DNA from: an uncultured Alistipes sp.
GTDB taxonomy: Bacteria > Bacteroidota > Bacteroidia > Bacteroidales > Rikenellaceae
Direction: 5' to 3'
DNA: 64,000 bases
Assembly: GCF_902388705.1 (NCBI RefSeq)
Contig: NZ_CABMQJ010000002.1
Location: 118,857 to 182,856, forward strand
The notes under the pieces are model-generated. The model saw only the letters and a program-made list of their open reading frames with translations. It was not told where the DNA came from and made no database searches. Positions 50,626-59,050 of the stretch are shown piece after piece (within the stretch, counting starts at the first letter, position 1; every line of letters starts with the position of its first letter). The translations under genes were made by a program, and so were the position numbers.

Positions 50626-52131
50626 CTACCGCGTTCTCACCTTTACGCAGCGCACCTGCATGCCGTTGGAACGGTATTGGAGTGCCGATTCCTGCACGTT
50701 GCTGGTTTCGACGTCACTCTTGTTGAACCAGAAATAGAACGCCGAAGACTTCCTCTCCGCGGCAGCCAGCGTCGTCCAGTAGTAACCGACCCAGGGCTGG
50801 TTATAGAGTGCCGTATTACGGGTTTGCTTGTCCTGCACGGGAGTGGGATAGAAATTCTGGATGCTTCCGCCGCCCTCGTTTTCATCCGAGATGTTCCGGT
50901 AGATGCGGCGGCCTGCACCGATGAAGAGCGACTCGGACGCACCGTCGGTCAGCGTCCAGCCGAATTTATCGTAATACGGCTCATAGCCGACATCGAGCGG
51001 CTCCTTGATTGCAAGGCCCTTGAAAGCCGCCGAGGGAGCGACGCGCCATCCGTAAGGACAGGGGTCGTTTACGCTTTTGGAACCGACGTTGTCATCGGGC
51101 GACCAACTGCCGGCGTCCTCGTTCCAGCGCCAGTCGTAACCCGATTCGGAAGTCCCGAGAATAAACGTCACGGGATTCTGCACGGCATACTCCGCCGTAC
51201 CCGTTTCGGCACTCGATTCCACCGTCTTCAGGTAGACACGGCCGCCGGTACCGCTGTACATGGTCGCAGAGGCCCCCTGGCTGGCCTGATAGGTATCCGG
51301 GCCGATGAACGGGTCTTTGCGGCCCCACTGGTAGTAGAGGCCGTACGAAGCGAGGATTTTATCCGATGACGAATTATCGTTGTCGAGCGCCCCGAGGTTA
51401 CGCGACATCATCGTATAGCCGTTGAAGTCGACCGAACCGCCCTCCGCATCGGGATTGTAATCCGCAACCCACACATGCCAGCTCCAAAGCAGTACGCCGT
51501 CGGCATCGTAGGCACCGACAATGGCATTGCCGCGTTTGATAATATTATCGTTATCGCTGTCGGCACCGACATAGAACGACGCTTTGCCGTCTTCGAAATC
51601 CAGGTATTGCAGCAGGCCCGATTTGGACTGCCACACGATACCTACGTGGTCGGTAGCCAGCTGGGAGCCGTCGCCCCGGCGCATGGCATCGAACAGGTAG
51701 TTCGTCTCTTTCTGCGTCGCGATATAACTGTTGGCCACCTTGTTGCCTTCGCTCAAATCCTCCGTCGACACGATCCCCACGAAAAGCGTCGCCGATGCAA
51801 TCGACCCGCCCGGTGTCGTCCCGGACAGCGAGAAAGAACCCGTTCTGACGGCATCGCCGCTCTCGATGTCTTCGGCCGAAGGAGCCGTAACCACGAGCGT
51901 ACCGGCAACCAGGTCGATAGTCGGCTCGCTCCATCCGGCAGGTTTGCTCGTCACGGAGATCGTCTTGATGTTACTGACCGAGAACGTCACCGTTTCCGTG
52001 CCGCCCGCCGCTGCAAAAAACACTGCGGAAGAGTCGAGCATGATTTTGCCCGAATCCTTGTCCTTGCTGCACGCCGCAATGAAAACCGCTGCGGTCACAA
52101 CCACGGTCATCAGCCTTACGAATCCTTTCAT
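50626..52131 (-). CDS. Surface lipoprotein with BACON-like N-terminus and FISUMP-like C-terminus
   Basis: 501 residues starting MKGFVRLMTVVVTAAVFIAACSKD with a lipobox. The N-terminal region (GGTETVTFSVSNIKTISVTSKP, APSAEDIESGDAVRTGSFSLSGTTPGG) looks like a BACON/Ig-like domain. The C-terminal 330 residues carry MMSRNLGALDN, YGLYYQWGRKDPF, NDPCPYGWRVAPSAAF and SNGMQVRCVKVRTR, hallmarks of Bacteroidales FISUMP-type lipoproteins. It is probably exposed at the cell surface, perhaps as a minor pilus or adhesin component. Confidence 0.8.
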   Translation of the reverse strand: MKGFVRLMTVVVTAAVFIAACSKDKDSGKIMLDSSAVFFAAAGGTETVTFSVSNIKTISVTSKPAGWSEPTIDLVAGTLVVTAPSAEDIESGDAVRTGSFSLSGTTPGGSIASATLFVGIVSTEDLSEGNKVANSYIATQKETNYLFDAMRRGDGSQLATDHVGIVWQSKSGLLQYLDFEDGKASFYVGADSDNDNIIKRGNAIVGAYDADGVLLWSWHVWVADYNPDAEGGSVDFNGYTMMSRNLGALDNDNSSSDKILASYGLYYQWGRKDPFIGPDTYQASQGASATMYSGTGGRVYLKTVESSAETGTAEYAVQNPVTFILGTSESGYDWRWNEDAGSWSPDDNVGSKSVNDPCPYGWRVAPSAAFKGLAIKEPLDVGYEPYYDKFGWTLTDGASESLFIGAGRRIYRNISDENEGGGSIQNFYPTPVQDKQTRNTALYNQPWVGYYWTTLAAAERKSSAFYFWFNKSDVETSNVQESALQYRSNGMQVRCVKVRTR

Positions 52132-52171
52132 ATTACTTATATTTACTGAAATCCAGTTAAAAAAATCTTTG

Positions 52172-52179
52172 CAAAGATA
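52172..52179 (-). promoter_or_regulatory. -7 box of the second surface lipoprotein gene
   Basis: TATCTTTG on the minus strand, 40 nt before the ATG at 52131. A TTG 22 nt upstream (52202-52204) is a loose -33 candidate. Confidence 0.6.
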
Positions 52180-52210
52180 CCAAAAAGCGGGATAAATCCT
52201 ACAAGGACAT

Positions 52211-52229
52211 CCCAAATAATTTATTTGGG
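52211..52229. repeat. Perfect 19-nt palindrome between divergent genes
   Basis: CCCAAATAA-T-TTATTTGGG: nine bases mirrored around a central T. It lies upstream of the minus-strand -7 box and 48 nt before the CDGSH gene, a natural place for a dimeric regulator to act on both. Confidence 0.7.
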
Positions 52230-52276
52230 AATAATTATTGCCGCTTATCCTTAAACGGATTATAAATGCAAATAGT

Positions 52277-53044
52277 ATGTCCAGATTGAAAATTGAAACG
52301 GGAAGCTCCCCCGCAAAGGAGCGTTTCAGCATCACGGTAACCGAGAAAGGACCCTATCTGGTTTACGGCCGGCCGCCGCTGGCCGAGCAATTCATCATGC
52401 CCAACGAGCTCAACGAGAGCTGGTATTTCCAGGAGGGCAAACATTTTTCGACCGAATCGGAGCCGACGGCACTTTGCCGCTGCGGGGTTTCACACCGCAA
52501 ACCCTACTGCGACGGAAGCCACGAAACCGCCCGTTGGAACCCCGAGCTCACGGCGGTTCCCGACTCGCTGCTCGACGAAGCGGAAGTAATCGACGGGGGA
52601 ACGCTCCAGATGACCGACAACGAAAAATACTGCGTTTTTGCACGTTTTTGCCACCCGCACGGCGATGCATGGACGCTGACCGAGGAGTCGGACGATCCCG
52701 AGGCACGCAAATTGGCGATTCGTGAGGCCTCGATGTGCCCCAGCGGCCGCCTGATGGCCTGGGACAAAGATACGATGAAGCCCTACGAGTTCCGTTTCGA
52801 ACCGGGCCTGGGGCTTATCGAAGACATCACCATCGGCGCCAGCGGAGGCCTGTGGCTCCGCGGCGGAATCCCCATGCGGCGCGAAGACGGCCGCACCTAT
52901 GAAATCCGCAACCGCGTAGTCGTCTGCCGCTGCGGCCAGTCGGCCAACAAGCCCTACTGTGACGGCACGCACGCCGCGATCAAGTGGAAAGACAACCTGG
53001 AGGGCGAACCCGTAGGCGAAACGCTGCCCGAAGAGGTTTACTGA
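52277..53044 (+). CDS. Fe-S protein: CDGSH, ferredoxin-like, CDGSH
   Basis: 255 residues. Two CDGSH 2Fe-2S motifs: CRCGVSHRKPYCDGSH (Cys67, 69, 78, His82) and CRCGQSANKPYCDGTH (Cys217, 219, 228, His232). Between them (about 105-200) a third domain with Cys119, Cys125 and Cys154 (CVFARFC, MCPSGRL) recalls the divergent 4Fe-4S mono-cluster family. No signal or TM segment is visible, so a cytosolic redox or cluster-transfer protein is likely. No fusion or frameshift is needed to explain the double motif. It is monocistronic and divergent from a lipoprotein gene. Confidence 0.88.
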   Translation: MSRLKIETGSSPAKERFSITVTEKGPYLVYGRPPLAEQFIMPNELNESWYFQEGKHFSTESEPTALCRCGVSHRKPYCDGSHETARWNPELTAVPDSLLDEAEVIDGGTLQMTDNEKYCVFARFCHPHGDAWTLTEESDDPEARKLAIREASMCPSGRLMAWDKDTMKPYEFRFEPGLGLIEDITIGASGGLWLRGGIPMRREDGRTYEIRNRVVVCRCGQSANKPYCDGTHAAIKWKDNLEGEPVGETLPEEVY

Positions 53045-53116
53045 CAACCAGGATGTAACTGCGCCAGCCGATACAGCCGCAAACGGCACTTCTCCGGCGA
53101 ACTTCGCAACATAAAC

Positions 53117-53150
53117 TCACCCCTGCCGCAGCGCATTGCAGCAGGGGTGA
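53117..53150. terminator. Terminator between CDGSH and M64 peptidase genes
   Basis: TCACCCCTGC (53117-53126) pairs with GCAGGGGTGA (53141-53150) between convergent genes. The U-tract is weak in both directions. Confidence 0.65.
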
Positions 53151-53196
53151 AGCCGTTTAAGACGGGGAGTTATCGGACGCCATATTTCATTCGCCC

Positions 53197-54474
53197 TTAC
53201 CGGCAGATGAAATCGATATAGTCGCAGATGGCCTTCGTGCAGACGGGGCAGAACTTATCCGTGCGGTGCAGGTTGTTCATCAGGCAGTTCCGCCACGGGC
53301 GGTAGACCCCCTCGGCAGCATATCCTCCGCCCTCGAAAACGCCCACGACACCGTCGTATTCCGCGGTATCGGGCGTCGGCACAGGTGTTCCCGGCGGCAC
53401 CATCGCTTTCCAGAACTTATCCCCGAAACGGACGAGCGTCGTCAGGTTCGGCTCCCATGGTTCGACGTCTTTCGCATACATGTCGTCGTACGAAGTCGTA
53501 CCCACGTATTCGTCGCCCAGTCCGAGCAGCAGGTGGCCGAATTCATGCACATAGATTTTCCCGGTTCGCGTGGGGTGGTGCGCAGCGCTGATGCCGTAAA
53601 AATTGAAAATCCCCCCGCCGCCGTATTTCTGGGTATTCGACAGCACGTAGATATAATCGTAGGGTACATGCGCCGCGATGTCGCGCACGCGCTGGAAGTC
53701 GGTGACCATCTGGTACCGCTCCGAATCGAACGTATAGAACTCCGCCCCGCAGGCCGTATTGCGCCAGACATGCTCGCCCGGAATCGTCACGCCCGATTCG
53801 GCGGACGGAGCCCACACGGCGCGGATGTTGAAGCGATAGGCATTCTCCTTATAAGGCGAATAGCTGAAAAACTCGCGGGCGAACTCCCGGCAGGCGGATT
53901 CGAACTTCGCCCGCTCTCCGGCGGCATACCCCTCGGGCAGCAGCACGATGTCGACCCGCCGCGCGGGATTGCCGCTGTACGCCACTTCGAACGTTTCGTA
54001 ACGGGGCGTAAACTGCACGATGAAATAGGAAGCGGGATCGATATTCTGGCCGAACCGTTTCTCGAAACGCCCCTTGGCATCACGACCGAAGATTTCGATG
54101 CGGCACGGGCGTTTGGGATAGGGAAAGACCACCGACTCGGGGTAGGAGCGGCGTATGCTGTCGGCCTCGGCCGTGCCCTGCCACTCGTTGAAAAGCGTAC
54201 AGAAACCCCGCGAGTAGATTTCCTGCCCCGAAGCACGGTCGACGATACGGAAATACTGGTTACCGTACCCCGTCGTGTCGAGCAGCGACACTTTCGACCC
54301 GGCCCAGTAGGGTTCCGCCTTCAGTTCGTCGAAAAAATACTCCTCCGAACGGCTGTCGCCGCTGTGGTAATAGTCGAAACGCATCGTCCTGTCGAGGAAC
54401 CAGTCGTCGAAACGCACCTGCGCCGAAGCGGCCGTACAAGCGCCGAGGAACAGCAAAACAAGCATTTTTTTCAT
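53197..54474 (-). CDS. Exported M64-family metallopeptidase
   Basis: 425 residues starting MKKMLVLLFLGACTAASAQ (signal peptide). An N-terminal beta domain (about 20-165) precedes the peptidase part. The zinc site is HEFGHLLLGLGDEY with His310, Glu311 and His314, and Asp321 and Glu322 after the GLG turn. VDIVLLPEGYAAGE and VWAPSAESGVTIPG are M64 markers. The family is named after an IgA-cleaving enzyme of a gut clostridial relative (Clostridium ramosum). IgA cleavage has not been shown for Bacteroidetes members, so a general secreted protease role is the safe reading. It is monocistronic. Confidence 0.9.
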   Translation of the reverse strand: MKKMLVLLFLGACTAASAQVRFDDWFLDRTMRFDYYHSGDSRSEEYFFDELKAEPYWAGSKVSLLDTTGYGNQYFRIVDRASGQEIYSRGFCTLFNEWQGTAEADSIRRSYPESVVFPYPKRPCRIEIFGRDAKGRFEKRFGQNIDPASYFIVQFTPRYETFEVAYSGNPARRVDIVLLPEGYAAGERAKFESACREFAREFFSYSPYKENAYRFNIRAVWAPSAESGVTIPGEHVWRNTACGAEFYTFDSERYQMVTDFQRVRDIAAHVPYDYIYVLSNTQKYGGGGIFNFYGISAAHHPTRTGKIYVHEFGHLLLGLGDEYVGTTSYDDMYAKDVEPWEPNLTTLVRFGDKFWKAMVPPGTPVPTPDTAEYDGVVGVFEGGGYAAEGVYRPWRNCLMNNLHRTDKFCPVCTKAICDYIDFICR

Positions 54475-54493
54475 AGTCCGGAAATTATTTGCC

Positions 54494-54501
54494 CAAATAT
54501 A
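54494..54501 (-). promoter_or_regulatory. -7 box of the M64 peptidase gene
   Basis: TATATTTG on the minus strand, 19 nt before the ATG at 54474. It follows directly after the floA operon terminator. Confidence 0.6.
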
Positions 54502-54502
54502 C

Positions 54503-54532
54503 AAAAAAAGAGGCGCGGATGAAATCCGCGCC
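54503..54532 (-). terminator. Terminator of the trkH-floA operon
   Basis: GGCGCGGAT (54512-54520) pairs with ATCCGCGCC (54524-54532), loop GAA, then a U-tract on the minus strand (A-run 54503-54509). Confidence 0.9.
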
Positions 54533-54554
54533 CCCTGAACATCTCCCCGAAAGG

Positions 54555-55526
54555 TTATTTTTTCTCCGGCCGGGCGATGGTTTCGCGCATCGTCGTGTCG
54601 GCCATGATGTTTTTCATCTTGTAGTAATCCATGATGCCCAGATTGCCGTTGCGGAACGCCTCGGCCATCGCCAGCGGCACTTCGGCCTCGGCGAGAATCA
54701 CCTTGGCGCGCGCGTCCTGCGCCTTGGCCTTGTTCTCCTGTTCGAGCGCTACGGCCATGGCCCGGCGCTCTTCGGCTTTGGCCTGTGCGATATTCTTGTC
54801 GGCCTGCGCCTGGTCCATCTGCAACTGGGCGCCGATATTCTTACCTACGTCGATGTCGGCGATGTCGATCGAAAGGATTTCGAAAGCGGTGCCGGCATCG
54901 AGCCCCTTTTCGAGCACGACGCGGGAAATCGAATCGGGATTCTCCAGTACAATCTTGTGCGAAGCGGCCGAACCGATCGACGATACGATACCCTCGCCGA
55001 CACGCGCCAGCACGGTTTCCTCACCTGCGCCGCCGACCAGCTGCTTGATATTGGCACGCACCGTAACGCGGGCCTTGGCAATCAGCTGAATGCCGTCTTT
55101 GGCCACGGCAGCCACGGGAGGCGTATTGATGACCTTGGGGTTCACCGACATCTGCACGGCTTCGAACACGTCGCGGCCGGCGAGATCGATGGCCGTAGCC
55201 ATCTTGAAGTCGAGCATGATATTGGCTTTCTGCGCCGATACCAGCGCATGCACCACGTTGGTGACGTTACCGCCCGCCAGATAGTGTGCTTCCAGTTCGT
55301 TGGGGTTGAGCTCCAGTCCGGCTTTCGTGCTCTCGATCATCGAAGACACGATTGTCGAGGGCGGCACCTTGCGCCAGCGCATCAGGATGAGCTGCAGCAG
55401 GCTGACACGCACGCCCGACACCAGCGCCGAGAACCACAGTCCCACCGGAATGAAATAGAAGATGAGCCAGATGGCAAAAAGGCTCACGAAAATTATCAGA
55501 ACAATTAATCCTGCCTGCATATCCAT
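54555..55526 (-). CDS. floA: Flotillin-like protein FloA (UPF0365)
   Basis: 323 residues. One N-terminal membrane hairpin (about 5-30), then the UPF0365 SPFH-like domain: RKVPPSTIVSSMIESTKAGLE, EAHYLAGGNVTNVVHALVSA, AKARVTVRANIKQLVGGAGEETVLARVGEGIVSSIGSA. The C-terminal part is a coiled coil rich in Ala, Glu and Gln (DQAQADKNIAQAKAEERRA). Bacterial flotillins organise membrane microdomains and work with NfeD proteins; here nfeD lies just 6 nt upstream. Last gene of the operon. Confidence 0.95.
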   Translation of the reverse strand: MDMQAGLIVLIIFVSLFAIWLIFYFIPVGLWFSALVSGVRVSLLQLILMRWRKVPPSTIVSSMIESTKAGLELNPNELEAHYLAGGNVTNVVHALVSAQKANIMLDFKMATAIDLAGRDVFEAVQMSVNPKVINTPPVAAVAKDGIQLIAKARVTVRANIKQLVGGAGEETVLARVGEGIVSSIGSAASHKIVLENPDSISRVVLEKGLDAGTAFEILSIDIADIDVGKNIGAQLQMDQAQADKNIAQAKAEERRAMAVALEQENKAKAQDARAKVILAEAEVPLAMAEAFRNGNLGIMDYYKMKNIMADTTMRETIARPEKK

Positions 55527-55532
55527 AATAGT

Positions 55533-56006
55533 CTATTTTTTGGTTGTTTTTACAATGACACTGAAATTTTCGAAGCCCACGACTTCGACCTCCCGCCGCG
55601 GGTCGACGTATGCGTCGAGCGACTTGGCTTCGTAGATTTTACCCCCGACCTCGATCTTCCCCATCGGCGAAAGGCGCGAAAGGGTCGTGCCGCGATCGCC
55701 CACGTTCAGTTCCTGCTCGGGCGTGGTGGGCATGCTCGACGAGTTGATTTTCTGCTTGAGCGAGAAGCGCTGCCACGTCTTGGCGCGCAGGGAGATGACC
55801 GTCGCAACGAGCGACAGCACCAGGATAACCAGCACCACCAGCGTCCCCGTCACGGGACCGTAATCACGATACGCGAGGTAAATGGAACTGCCGTAGCAGA
55901 CCAGCGAAAGGACGGCGCCGATCGACACGCCCGGCAACAGCACCAGTTCGGCCACCAGGAAGAGCAGGCCGAACACAATCAGGAGTACAATATAGAACAT
56001 CGTCAT
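55533..56006 (-). CDS. NfeD-like membrane protein
   Basis: 157 residues. Two or three TM segments (about 5-25, 27-48, 52-75), then a soluble C-terminal OB-fold domain with LNVGDRGTTLSRLSPMGKIEVGGKIYEAKS, ending DPRREVEVVGFENFSVIVK, as in the NfeD family. It lacks the N-terminal ClpP-like protease part of long NfeD proteins. Its usual partner, a flotillin, follows 6 nt downstream. The start may be 56006 or, two codons in, 56000. Confidence 0.92.
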   Translation of the reverse strand: MTMFYIVLLIVFGLLFLVAELVLLPGVSIGAVLSLVCYGSSIYLAYRDYGPVTGTLVVLVILVLSLVATVISLRAKTWQRFSLKQKINSSSMPTTPEQELNVGDRGTTLSRLSPMGKIEVGGKIYEAKSLDAYVDPRREVEVVGFENFSVIVKTTKK

Positions 56007-56050
56007 AAAGGGTTGTTGAATATTGCACTAAAGATAAGGATTAATTTCAA

Positions 56051-57595
56051 TTATTCCGCAATTTCCGCGACTTTTATTTCCAAAGCGGGGTCGGTTTGCG
56101 TTATCGCGGCCGCCACCCGGTCGGCCACGGCCTTGTCGTCGAACATCCCGACGACGAACAACTGCTGTCCCACACGCGAAAGTTCGCACCCCTCGGCCGT
56201 ATCGGCAATCACGGTCTTCACGTCGTCCGACAACGCCTCGGTGCCGGTAATCTCGACCCGGTAGACAATCTGCTGCGCCTCGGGATCGCTCGAAAGGTTG
56301 CGGTATTCGCCGTCGGTCCAGACTACGATCTCGGGCCGGACGAAGCCTTTGGATTTCAACAGCTTCTGTGCAGCCTCGGCCTCCTCTTTCGTGGCGAATC
56401 CCCCGGCGTAGTAACACCACTTCTTATCCTCGTTCACCAGGTAGGAGAGCGGGTATGCGCCCCGGAAAGTCGAAACGGCCCGCTTGGTATTGAACGTCCC
56501 GAGCAGGATACGGTAAATCGTCCCGTGCTCGTAGACCCGGCACTCGGGAATCGGATGCTGGTAGCTGTATTTCGGCGTCGCGGAGAACGCGATACTGTCG
56601 TAATCGAGGAAATAGCGCTCGGCCACATCGATTCGCGGCAGGCGGAAGTCGATAGCCTCCAGTTGTGCGGCCACGCCGCGCAGGGAATCGCGTGCCGAAG
56701 TCAGCCCCAGCACGTCGGCTACGGCCGTTTCATACCCGACGAGCACCTTCTTGCGCAGGAAGTAGTCGGTCACGGCATCCGACGCTGTTTCGCCGCGCAC
56801 GGCCGACAACTGCCGCGCGGCCTCCGCGAGCCGCTCCTCTTCGCGTGCCAGAATTTCGTCCTGCCCCTGCATGTCCATCAGGTAGCCGTAGGCGTAATTC
56901 TTGTTGTCGAAGATATAGTTCCACACCCCGGAAAGCGAATCCGCCAATACGCGGTTGAAACCCTGCAGGGTGTTGTATTTGTCGTAAATCGCGACGGCAT
57001 CCGCCTCAATCTGCGCCGCGGCATAGGCCTCGGCCAATTCGGAAATCGTACCGTAATTGGCGAAATAACGGTTCACATAATCCACGGCCCCGAGCTCCAG
57101 CCCCTGCGCTTCGAGCAGGGCGGCGTAGTCGGCTTCGGGCAGCTGCTCGCGGAAACAGGGGTTGTAAATCAGGTTGCGCACCTTGAGTGAATCGGGAAGC
57201 GCCGCAGGATTCCCGGCAGCAGGTTCGGCGGGCTGTGCAGCCGCACCGTTCAGGTTGGCCAGCACCCACTCCTGCTCGATGGTGTTAATCCTGCCGATGA
57301 GGCGGCCCTTGGCATTGCGCACCTCGAATATCCGGCTTTCGAGCTGCAGGATATCCTGCGAATACCGCTGCCGGTTCGCCGGGTCTTCGCGCAACTGCTT
57401 GCGGGCCCGCTCCACGGCGTTGACAATCGAATCCTCGCGCATTTGCAACTGCGCGTCTTCGCGCAGGAGCGACATATATTCCTCATTGCCCTCGAGCCCG
57501 GCAATACGGGGTTCGACAGCAAGTTGCTGCGCATGCAGGCTCCCACAGCCCAGCAGCGCCGCACATACCAGTATGTAAGTCTTACGAAACAACAT
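56051..57595 (-). CDS. SPOR-domain protein with periplasmic helical region
   Basis: 514 residues starting MLFRKTYILVCAALLGCGSLHAQ (signal peptide; the LLGCG could also be a lipobox). Residues about 30-330 are helical with coiled-coil segments (EDSIVNAVERARKQLRED). Near the C-terminus two SPOR-like repeats occur (YRILLGTFNTKRAVSTFRG, YYAGGFATKEEAEAAQKLLKSKG; then EGCELSRVGQQLFVVGMFDDKAVADRV). SPOR domains bind denuded peptidoglycan at division sites. The start at 57595 lies 5 nt after the trkH stop; a longer start at 57613 would overlap trkH. Role unproven. Confidence 0.82.
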   Translation of the reverse strand: MLFRKTYILVCAALLGCGSLHAQQLAVEPRIAGLEGNEEYMSLLREDAQLQMREDSIVNAVERARKQLREDPANRQRYSQDILQLESRIFEVRNAKGRLIGRINTIEQEWVLANLNGAAAQPAEPAAGNPAALPDSLKVRNLIYNPCFREQLPEADYAALLEAQGLELGAVDYVNRYFANYGTISELAEAYAAAQIEADAVAIYDKYNTLQGFNRVLADSLSGVWNYIFDNKNYAYGYLMDMQGQDEILAREEERLAEAARQLSAVRGETASDAVTDYFLRKKVLVGYETAVADVLGLTSARDSLRGVAAQLEAIDFRLPRIDVAERYFLDYDSIAFSATPKYSYQHPIPECRVYEHGTIYRILLGTFNTKRAVSTFRGAYPLSYLVNEDKKWCYYAGGFATKEEAEAAQKLLKSKGFVRPEIVVWTDGEYRNLSSDPEAQQIVYRVEITGTEALSDDVKTVIADTAEGCELSRVGQQLFVVGMFDDKAVADRVAAAITQTDPALEIKVAEIAE

Positions 57596-57600
57596 CTCGG

Positions 57601-59046
57601 TTATCTCCACCATTTAATGAAAAAGAGTTGTATGAATCCGAAAATCTCCAGACGTCCCAACAGCATCAGCAGCGAATTGGAAAGCTTGAAGGCGGCCGGT
57701 ACCGCCGAAAAATTATCCATCGACCCCACCTCGCCGAATCCGGGCCCGACGTTGCCAATCGAGGCCACCGAGCCGGAAAAGCTGGTCATCAGGTCTACGC
57801 CGAACATCGTGCCGAACACCGTACCGGCAAGAATCAGCATCAGGTACGCCACAATGAATATCATGACGGAATGCAGGAATTCCGACTCCTGAATCACCCC
57901 GTCCAGCTTGATACGGATAACGGCGTTCGGATGCTGCTGCTGGCGCAGCCGCGTACGCATCATCTTCATGGCCAGCACCAGCCGGTTGACCTTGATACCG
58001 CCCGCCGTCGAGCCCGCACAAGCACACACGATAGAGCCGAATATCAGCAGGATAACCGCAAACGACGTCCACTGGTTGGAGTCGGCCGTCGCAAAACCGG
58101 TCGTCGTCACCAGCGACACGAACTGGAACAGCCCGTGGCGGAACGCCAACGTGAAGGTCGGGAAGATATTCGCCGCAAAAAGGCTGATGGCAATCAGCAG
58201 GCCACCCGCGAACAACATGCCGAAGTACCAGCGCGTCACCTCCGAACGGAAAATATTATTGCGTTTGCCCGTCACCGTGGCGTAAATCAGCCCGAAGTGG
58301 ATACCAGCAGTCATCATCGTGAAAATCAGAATCGTGTCGATCATCGGGCTGTTGAAATAGGCGACACTGGCATTCTTGGTCGAAAAACCGCTCGTGGCGC
58401 ACGCCGACATGGCATGGCAGAGCGCATCGAACCAGTTCATGCCCGCCATCTTGAGCAGCAGGGTAGACAGCACGGTAAGCCCGACATAGACCACCAGCAG
58501 TATCTGCACGATAATCTGGGTGCGGTAACGGTAGTTATCCTTGGCAAGCGTCGACAACTCCACATTGGAAAGCGTCATCTTGTTGCGGCCCAGCGAGGGC
58601 AGAATCAGCAACGCGAACATCACCACGCCCATACCTCCGACCCAGGTGGTCGAGAAGCGCCAGAACTGCAGGCCCCGGGGCAGCACTTCGATGTCGTTGA
58701 GAATCGTCGACCCGGTGGTCGTAAATCCCGAAACGCTTTCGAACCATGCATTCACCAGACTGAATTCCCCGCCCCAAATCAGGTAGGGAAACATCCCGAC
58801 GACGCAGGCCACCAGCCACGAACCGACCACGATGCAGAAGCCCTCCTTGTTGGTAATCTGCTCCTTGCGCTCGACGAATATCAGCGGGAAAGCCCCCAGC
58901 AGGGCGGTGAGCAGCGAAGAGAGCAGCAGGGGATAGAATGCCGAATCCATGCCGCTGACGTAGGAAATACCCGCCGACAGGAGCATGAACAGCGCGATGA
59001 ACAACATCACGACCCCGACATATCGTAAAACCACATCTACACGCAT
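57601..59046 (-). CDS. TrkH-family potassium transporter
   Basis: 481 residues with about ten TM segments and the four P-loops of Trk/Ktr channels, for example SVSGFTTTGSTIL (first filter), SACATSGFSTKNA (second), LVTTTGFATADSNQWT (third) and SVASIGNVGPGFGEVGS (fourth). GSTAGGIKVNRL is a family marker before the last pair of helices. It moves K+ (or Na+) into the cell, normally gated by a TrkA/KtrA cytosolic subunit. No trkA gene is in the window. The HAMP-like gene precedes it by 4 nt and the SPOR gene follows by 5 nt. Confidence 0.94.
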   Translation of the reverse strand: MRVDVVLRYVGVVMLFIALFMLLSAGISYVSGMDSAFYPLLLSSLLTALLGAFPLIFVERKEQITNKEGFCIVVGSWLVACVVGMFPYLIWGGEFSLVNAWFESVSGFTTTGSTILNDIEVLPRGLQFWRFSTTWVGGMGVVMFALLILPSLGRNKMTLSNVELSTLAKDNYRYRTQIIVQILLVVYVGLTVLSTLLLKMAGMNWFDALCHAMSACATSGFSTKNASVAYFNSPMIDTILIFTMMTAGIHFGLIYATVTGKRNNIFRSEVTRWYFGMLFAGGLLIAISLFAANIFPTFTLAFRHGLFQFVSLVTTTGFATADSNQWTSFAVILLIFGSIVCACAGSTAGGIKVNRLVLAMKMMRTRLRQQQHPNAVIRIKLDGVIQESEFLHSVMIFIVAYLMLILAGTVFGTMFGVDLMTSFSGSVASIGNVGPGFGEVGSMDNFSAVPAAFKLSNSLLMLLGRLEIFGFIQLFFIKWWR

Positions 59047-59050
59047 CTGG

